The notes beneath the pieces are model-generated. The model searched no databases. It had not been told where the DNA came from and saw nothing but the letters and a program-made list of their open reading frames with translations. This document shows positions 59,719 to 64,000 of a stretch of 64,000 nt of DNA, in pieces; the first letter of the stretch is position 1, and the number at the start of each line of letters is the position of its first letter. Origin of the DNA: an uncultured Hymenobacter sp. (GTDB lineage: Bacteria; Bacteroidota; Bacteroidia; Cytophagales; Hymenobacteraceae). A program made the translations under genes and the position numbers. The stretch covers positions 29,280 through 93,279 of the forward strand of contig CAJYVK010000374.1 of NCBI GenBank assembly GCA_913778455.1. The letters run 5' to 3'.

Positions 59719-62700
59719 TTAGAACGTGAGGTTGAAGCCAGCCAGGAACGACTTGGCGATGGGGTAGTTGGCCTGCGAGAAGCCGTTTTGCAACACGTTG
59801 TCGATGCTGGTAGCGTCGGGGTTGCGACCCAGGAATTGGGTGATGGTGAAGAGGTTATTGGCCGAGATGTACACCCGGGCCCCGCTCATGTGCGCCTTGC
59901 TGGCCCACTCGGCCGGCAGGTTATAGGTCAGTTGCAGGGTGCGCAGGCGCAGGTAGTCGGCGTTCTTGTAGAAGATGCTCGACGAGCGAATCTGGCGGCG
60001 GGCGCTGGAGAAGTTACCCAGGTTGGGCTGGGCCAGCGTGCCGTTGGGGTTGTCGATGGGGTGGTAGCGATTCTCGAAGTAGTACTGGTTCGGTACCCCG
60101 AAGCCTTCGCCCGACTCTTCCTGGTTGGCCAGCTCCTGGTCGAAGATTTTGCGACCCTTGATGCCCAGCAGGCTGAAGCTCAGCTCAAAGTTGTGCAGGG
60201 TGAAGTTGCTCGAAAAGCCGTAGGTAAACTTCGGATTATAAGTGCCGAAGCCCTTGCGGTCGTTGAGGTCAATCACGCCGTCGCCGTTGAGGTCTTCCAC
60301 CTTGTAGTCGCCCACCAGCGTGCCGGCCAGGTGGGGCGTGTTGTCGATGTCGGCCTGCGACTTGTACACGCCCAGGATGTTGTAGCCGTACAATTCGGCG
60401 ATGGGGCCGCCCACCTGCGTGCGCCAGGTACCCGCCGAGCCGGTGATGATCTGCGTCTGGCCGGGGGCCAGCGCCAGTACCTCGTTGCGGTTGGTCGCCA
60501 GGTTGCCGCTGAAGCCCCATTTTACCGGCCCCAGGTTGATGTCGTTGCCGCCCAGCTCAATCTCAAAGCCGCTGTTGCGAATCTTGCCGATGTTCTGAAT
60601 CGATGACGTGAAACCCGATTGCTCCGGCACGGGCACGTTGAGTAGCAGGTCCTTGGTGGTCGAGTTGTAGTAGTCGGCGGCTACGGTCAGCTTCTGGCCG
60701 ATGCCCAGGTTCAGGCCCACGTTGGTCGAGGTCTTGGTTTCCCAGCTCAGGTTGGGGTTGGCCACGGTGGTGGCGTTGAAGCCGGGGGCCAGCGTGCCGC
60801 CGTACACGTAGTTGTTGGCGTTCACGAGGGCCTGCGAGCTGTAGTTACCAATCTGGTTGTTGCCCGAGAGGCCGTAGCTGGCCCGGATCTTGGCGAAGGT
60901 CAGCGCCTTGGTTTGCGGGAAGAACTTCTCGTTGCTGAGTATCCAGCCGCCCGTTACCGAGGGGAAGTTGCCCCACTTGCGGTCGGGGCCGAAGCGCGAC
61001 GAGCCGTCGCGGCGGGCCGTCACCGTGAATAAATACTTGTTGGCAAACGAGTACTGCACGCGGCCCAGGTACGACACCAGGCTCCAGGTGTAGCGGGTGG
61101 GTACGGCCACGAAGGCGCTGGCCCCGCCGATGTTGGGCAGGTTGTCGTCGGCAATGTTGGAGCCGGTAACGAAGGTGCTCGTGCCGCTTTCCTGCTGGTA
61201 GGTGTAGCCGGCCAGTACGTCGAGCGAGTGCTCGCCCCACTGCGCAGCGTAGTTGGCCGTGTTCTCGCTTAGGTAGTTGGCGATGAAATCACGGTTTTCG
61301 GTGGCGACGGCGGGCTTGGGCGCGGCCGTGCGGTAGGCCCCGATAGCCCCGGGATTGTAGAAGTCGAAGTAGTTGCTGTTGACGTCGCCCCCCAGCAGGG
61401 TCTTGAGCGTGAGGCCCGGCAGCGGCTGGTAGCTGAGGTAGGTATTGCCGAAGGTGCGGAAAAACGTGCGGTTATTGGTAATGCGGGTGGCGATAGCCAG
61501 CGCGTTCTCACCCAAGGCCCCGTCCTCGGGCGTGTTGGCCGCGATTTGCTGGCTGATGGCCAGCGAGCCATCGGCGTTGCGCGGGCTGAAGAACGGGTAC
61601 ATGATGTACAGGTTCGAGATCGGGTCGGTCGAGAAGTCGGCGTTGTTGTTGAAGTACTGCTGCCGGTTGTACGACGGGTTGAGGCTGGCCCCGATGGTGA
61701 ATTTATCCGAAGGCCGCACGTCGAGCTTGAGCGTGCCGCTGTAGCGCTTCAGCCCGTTGTTCACCACGATGCCCTGCTGGTCGAAGTAGTTGGCCGATAG
61801 GTAGTAGTTAGTCTTGGCCGAGCCACCCGAAAACGCTACGTTGTAGCTGCTGATGAGGCCCTTGCGGAACAACTCCTTCTGCCAGTCGGTATCGGTGAGG
61901 CCAGGCGTGCCGTCGAGGTAGGGCTGCAAGTAGTTGAGGCGTAGCTGGCGCAGGCTGGCCCCCTTGCTCAGGCGGGTAGCCCGGTCATCGCTGATGCTGC
62001 GGTTGCTGGGGTTGGCCGATACGTAGCCGTAGTCGCGGGCCTCGGTGAAGAACAGCGCCGCCTGGGCCGCGTTCACGTACTTCACCCGGTCGGCGCGCTC
62101 CTGGAAGCCGGTGTACACGTCGAGCGCCACAGTCATCTTGTCGGCCTTGCCCTTCTTGGTAGTGATGAGCACCACGCCGTTGGCCGCCCGCGAGCCGTAG
62201 ATGGCGGCCGAGGAGGGATCCTTCAGAATGTCCAGCTTCTCAATGTCCTGCGGGTTTATCGAGTTCAGCGACGAGCCCTCGCTCAGCGGGAAGCCATCGA
62301 CCACGATGAGCGGGTTGCGCCCCGCCGTGAGCGTGCCGATGCCCCGAATCACGATTTGCGGGTCGGTGCCGGGCTGGCCCGAGGCGTCGTTCACGACCAC
62401 GCCGGCCGCCTTGCCCGCCAGCTGCTGCCCAAAGCTGCTGCCGGCGTAGCGATTCAGCGCCGCGCCCTTCACCTCCGAAATCACGCCCGTTACCTTGGCC
62501 TTCGACTGCGAGCCGTAGCCAATCACCACCACGTCGGACAGCGCCTTGTTTTCCGCTTTCAGCCGCACCATCAGGCTGTTGTTGTCGCCGGCATTGACCA
62601 GGAAGTCGTTGATCTTCTGGCTTTCGTAGCCCACGTAGCTCACCGTGAGCCCGTAGCGCACGCCGGCTTTCAGGTTGTCGAAGGTGAAAACGCCGCTGGC

Positions 62701-62928
62701 ATCGGTGGTGCTGCCGCGCGGGTTGCCGTTGTTGCCGGCCTCATTCAGCAGCACCGTCACGCCGATGAGCGGCTCGCCCTTGTCGTCGAGCACGGTACCT
62801 TTCACGCGGGCCGTGGCTTGGGCGGCCGGGCGGGTACCGGGCTGGGCCGTGGCCGGGCTAGCCAGCAGTAGGCCGCAGGCCACGAGGCCCACCGGCCAGT
62901 TTTGCATAAATCGTAGGCGCTGTTTCAT
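59719..62928 (-). CDS. SusC/RagA-family TonB-dependent outer-membrane transporter 2
   Basis: 1069 residues with a signal peptide (LVACGLLLASPATAQ). An N-terminal carboxypeptidase-D-like domain (VKGTVLDDKGEPLIGVTVLL to VSYVGYE), the TonB/plug region (VVVIGYGSQSKAKVTG, IVIRGIGTLTAGRNPLIVVDGFP, DILKDPSSAAIYGSRAANGVVLITTKKG) and a full barrel ending SFLAGFNLTF. It imports a ligand captured by SusD2 using TonB energy. It follows the FecR gene by 103 bp on the same strand, so it is probably controlled by an ECF sigma factor held by FecR, in the usual Bacteroidota manner. Confidence 0.96.
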   Translation of the reverse strand: MKQRLRFMQNWPVGLVACGLLLASPATAQPGTRPAAQATARVKGTVLDDKGEPLIGVTVLLNEAGNNGNPRGSTTDASGVFTFDNLKAGVRYGLTVSYVGYESQKINDFLVNAGDNNSLMVRLKAENKALSDVVVIGYGSQSKAKVTGVISEVKGAALNRYAGSSFGQQLAGKAAGVVVNDASGQPGTDPQIVIRGIGTLTAGRNPLIVVDGFPLSEGSSLNSINPQDIEKLDILKDPSSAAIYGSRAANGVVLITTKKGKADKMTVALDVYTGFQERADRVKYVNAAQAALFFTEARDYGYVSANPSNRSISDDRATRLSKGASLRQLRLNYLQPYLDGTPGLTDTDWQKELFRKGLISSYNVAFSGGSAKTNYYLSANYFDQQGIVVNNGLKRYSGTLKLDVRPSDKFTIGASLNPSYNRQQYFNNNADFSTDPISNLYIMYPFFSPRNADGSLAISQQIAANTPEDGALGENALAIATRITNNRTFFRTFGNTYLSYQPLPGLTLKTLLGGDVNSNYFDFYNPGAIGAYRTAAPKPAVATENRDFIANYLSENTANYAAQWGEHSLDVLAGYTYQQESGTSTFVTGSNIADDNLPNIGGASAFVAVPTRYTWSLVSYLGRVQYSFANKYLFTVTARRDGSSRFGPDRKWGNFPSVTGGWILSNEKFFPQTKALTFAKIRASYGLSGNNQIGNYSSQALVNANNYVYGGTLAPGFNATTVANPNLSWETKTSTNVGLNLGIGQKLTVAADYYNSTTKDLLLNVPVPEQSGFTSSIQNIGKIRNSGFEIELGGNDINLGPVKWGFSGNLATNRNEVLALAPGQTQIITGSAGTWRTQVGGPIAELYGYNILGVYKSQADIDNTPHLAGTLVGDYKVEDLNGDGVIDLNDRKGFGTYNPKFTYGFSSNFTLHNFELSFSLLGIKGRKIFDQELANQEESGEGFGVPNQYYFENRYHPIDNPNGTLAQPNLGNFSSARRQIRSSSIFYKNADYLRLRTLQLTYNLPAEWASKAHMSGARVYISANNLFTITQFLGRNPDATSIDNVLQNGFSQANYPIAKSFLAGFNLTF

Positions 62929-63031
62929 AAAACAACTGATAAAATGGGGAAATAAAAAGGCATGGCGGTGCCGCTCGCCCGGGCAAGGGCGCTTCGAAGC
63001 AGCTTAAACCGTGGTTAGGGGCAGGGGAGAC

Positions 63032-64000
63032 CTAGGGTGACTTGCGAATAGTGACCTGGCTAGGGGTTTGGATAAAAGTCAGATTATTGGCCGCGCACAC
63101 GGCCCGTAGCACGACGGGTAAGGCATCAGTGGCCGCAAACTCGCCCGTGAACGAGAGCCCGCGCACGGCAGCCGTATCGTAAGCCACGCGCACGTGGTAG
63201 CGGGCACCTACCTGGGCGAACACGGTAGCGAGGTCGTCTTTTTCAAAGGAGAGGCCGGTCGGAATCTCCACTGCCAGCGGCTGGGTGGGCCGGGGCGCGG
63301 GGCCGAAATTGTGCAAGCGCACCTGCCGGGTGCGGGTGTTGATGGTCAGCTCCTGGCCGGGCGTCAGGAACTGCTCGCGCATGGTGAGGTGGCTGGCCGC
63401 CGTGGCCCGCACCACCACCTTGCCTTCGAGCAGCCGCACGGCTACTTCCTGGCTAGTAGCCGCCTGCACCCGAAACTTGGTACCCAGCGCCGTGGTCGTA
63501 AACCCGTTGGCCAGCACCGTAAAAGGATGCGCCGCATCCTTGGCCACCGCAAACAGCGCCGTGCCGCGCAGGCTGATGTCGCGTCGCCCCTGGGCAAAGG
63601 GTGGGTAATACGCCACCGCGCTACCCGGTTGCAAGGTCACCACCGAGCCATCGGGCAAGGGCAGGCGCAGCGGGGCATGGCCGGTATTGGTGCGGCGGAT
63701 TAGCGTCGGGGTGGGGGCCGCCGGGCGAGTGGCCTGGGCCAGCGGCGCGGGGCCAGCCGGCCGGAAGGTGAGGCGCAGTGCCGCCAGGCCCACGGTCAGT
63801 AGTACGGCGGCGGCTACGGCCCAGCGCAGCCAGCCGCGGCGGGCGGGTGCCGGCGCTTCGGCGGCCAGGTGCCAGCGCAGGCGCGCCCACACCCGCGTCG
63901 ACTGCTCGGCGCTGAGCGGGCCGTCGGCCCCGGCCGGGTGGGCGGCGAACTCGCGCTCCAAGCGCTCGTGCCAGGCGTCTTCGTCGGGGCCGAAGAGCGC
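63032..64000 (-). CDS. FecR-family anti-sigma factor (partial, N terminus outside window)
   Basis: At least 322 residues; the frame stays open to the window end (ALFGPDEDAWHERLEREF precedes the ORF-track start, which is only a TTG). Cytoplasmic N-terminal part, one TM helix (RWAVAAAVLLTVGLAALRL), a periplasmic FecR domain (LPLPDGSVVTLQPGSAVAYYPPF to GEVVVRA-like strands), and a C-terminal DUF4974-like domain (LATVFAQVGARYHVRVAYD). Such proteins hold an ECF sigma factor and release it when the partner TonB-dependent receptor binds ligand. The sigma gene should lie just beyond 64000. It controls the SusC2/SusD2 pair downstream. Confidence 0.9.
   Translation of the reverse strand, partial: ALFGPDEDAWHERLEREFAAHPAGADGPLSAEQSTRVWARLRWHLAAEAPAPARRGWLRWAVAAAVLLTVGLAALRLTFRPAGPAPLAQATRPAAPTPTLIRRTNTGHAPLRLPLPDGSVVTLQPGSAVAYYPPFAQGRRDISLRGTALFAVAKDAAHPFTVLANGFTTTALGTKFRVQAATSQEVAVRLLEGKVVVRATAASHLTMREQFLTPGQELTINTRTRQVRLHNFGPAPRPTQPLAVEIPTGLSFEKDDLATVFAQVGARYHVRVAYDTAAVRGLSFTGEFAATDALPVVLRAVCAANNLTFIQTPSQVTIRKSP

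Overview
The window looks like chromosomal DNA of a GC-rich member of the Bacteroidota, most likely Hymenobacter or a close relative in the Cytophagales. This rests on two SusC/SusD pairs, a type IX secretion (T9SS) sorting domain, TAnnTTTG-type -7 promoter elements, a parA-parB-DUF5683-dapB-lepB gene order, long-form LepB and YidC, and many long intergenic palindromes. No rRNA, tRNA, CRISPR, phage or IS transposase gene was recognised.

Region 1 (1-27 kb) is an unusually elaborate potassium island. It begins after a truncated HNH endonuclease and holds two NtrC-type sigma-54 response regulators, three related sensor histidine kinases, two Kup K+ transporters, a complete kdpFABC operon, an outer-membrane porin, a stand-alone KdpD sensor/Usp protein, a Na+/H+ antiporter, and a second kdpA-kdpC pair that lacks kdpB. 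No OmpR-type KdpE is present. Four sigma-54-like promoters (TGGCAC-N5-TTGC type) head the kdp operon, kdpA2, the third kinase and a small unknown gene. Each has one or two copies of a CTAGCAAAACGCTAG element 54-138 bp upstream, which is the layout expected of NtrC-type enhancer sites. The second KdpA has changes in all four selectivity-filter loops, and the neighbouring third kinase has Gln in place of the phospho-accepting His. I read this as a predicted sigma-54-controlled K+ regulon with a diverged, KdpB-less branch; it is the most novel content of the window.

Region 2 (27-37 kb) has a SusC/SusD pair followed by a secreted tyrosine-type phosphatase, a TonB-domain protein and a PafA-type alkaline phosphatase, suggesting scavenging of phosphorylated compounds. 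Next is a less GC-rich lipoprotein gene of unknown function, flanked by two near-identical terminator hairpins.

Region 3 (37-51 kb) is mostly housekeeping: lepB, dapB, a DUF5683 gene, parB and parA (with an unusual DUF433-containing gene between parB and parA), a UPF0173 metal-dependent hydrolase, an oligopeptide-binding lipoprotein, two proteins of unknown function, yidC and pyrG.

Region 4 (51-64 kb) carries a secreted beta-helix (pectate-lyase-like) protein and a GH5 glycosidase with a fascin-like domain and T9SS tail, preceded by a LacI/PurR-type palindrome. After a palindrome- and repeat-rich gap comes a minus-strand group read as FecR (cut by the window edge), SusC, SusD, a secreted metallo-beta-lactamase-fold hydrolase and a glycerophosphodiester phosphodiesterase. 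All motif and repeat claims were read by eye; no database search was run.
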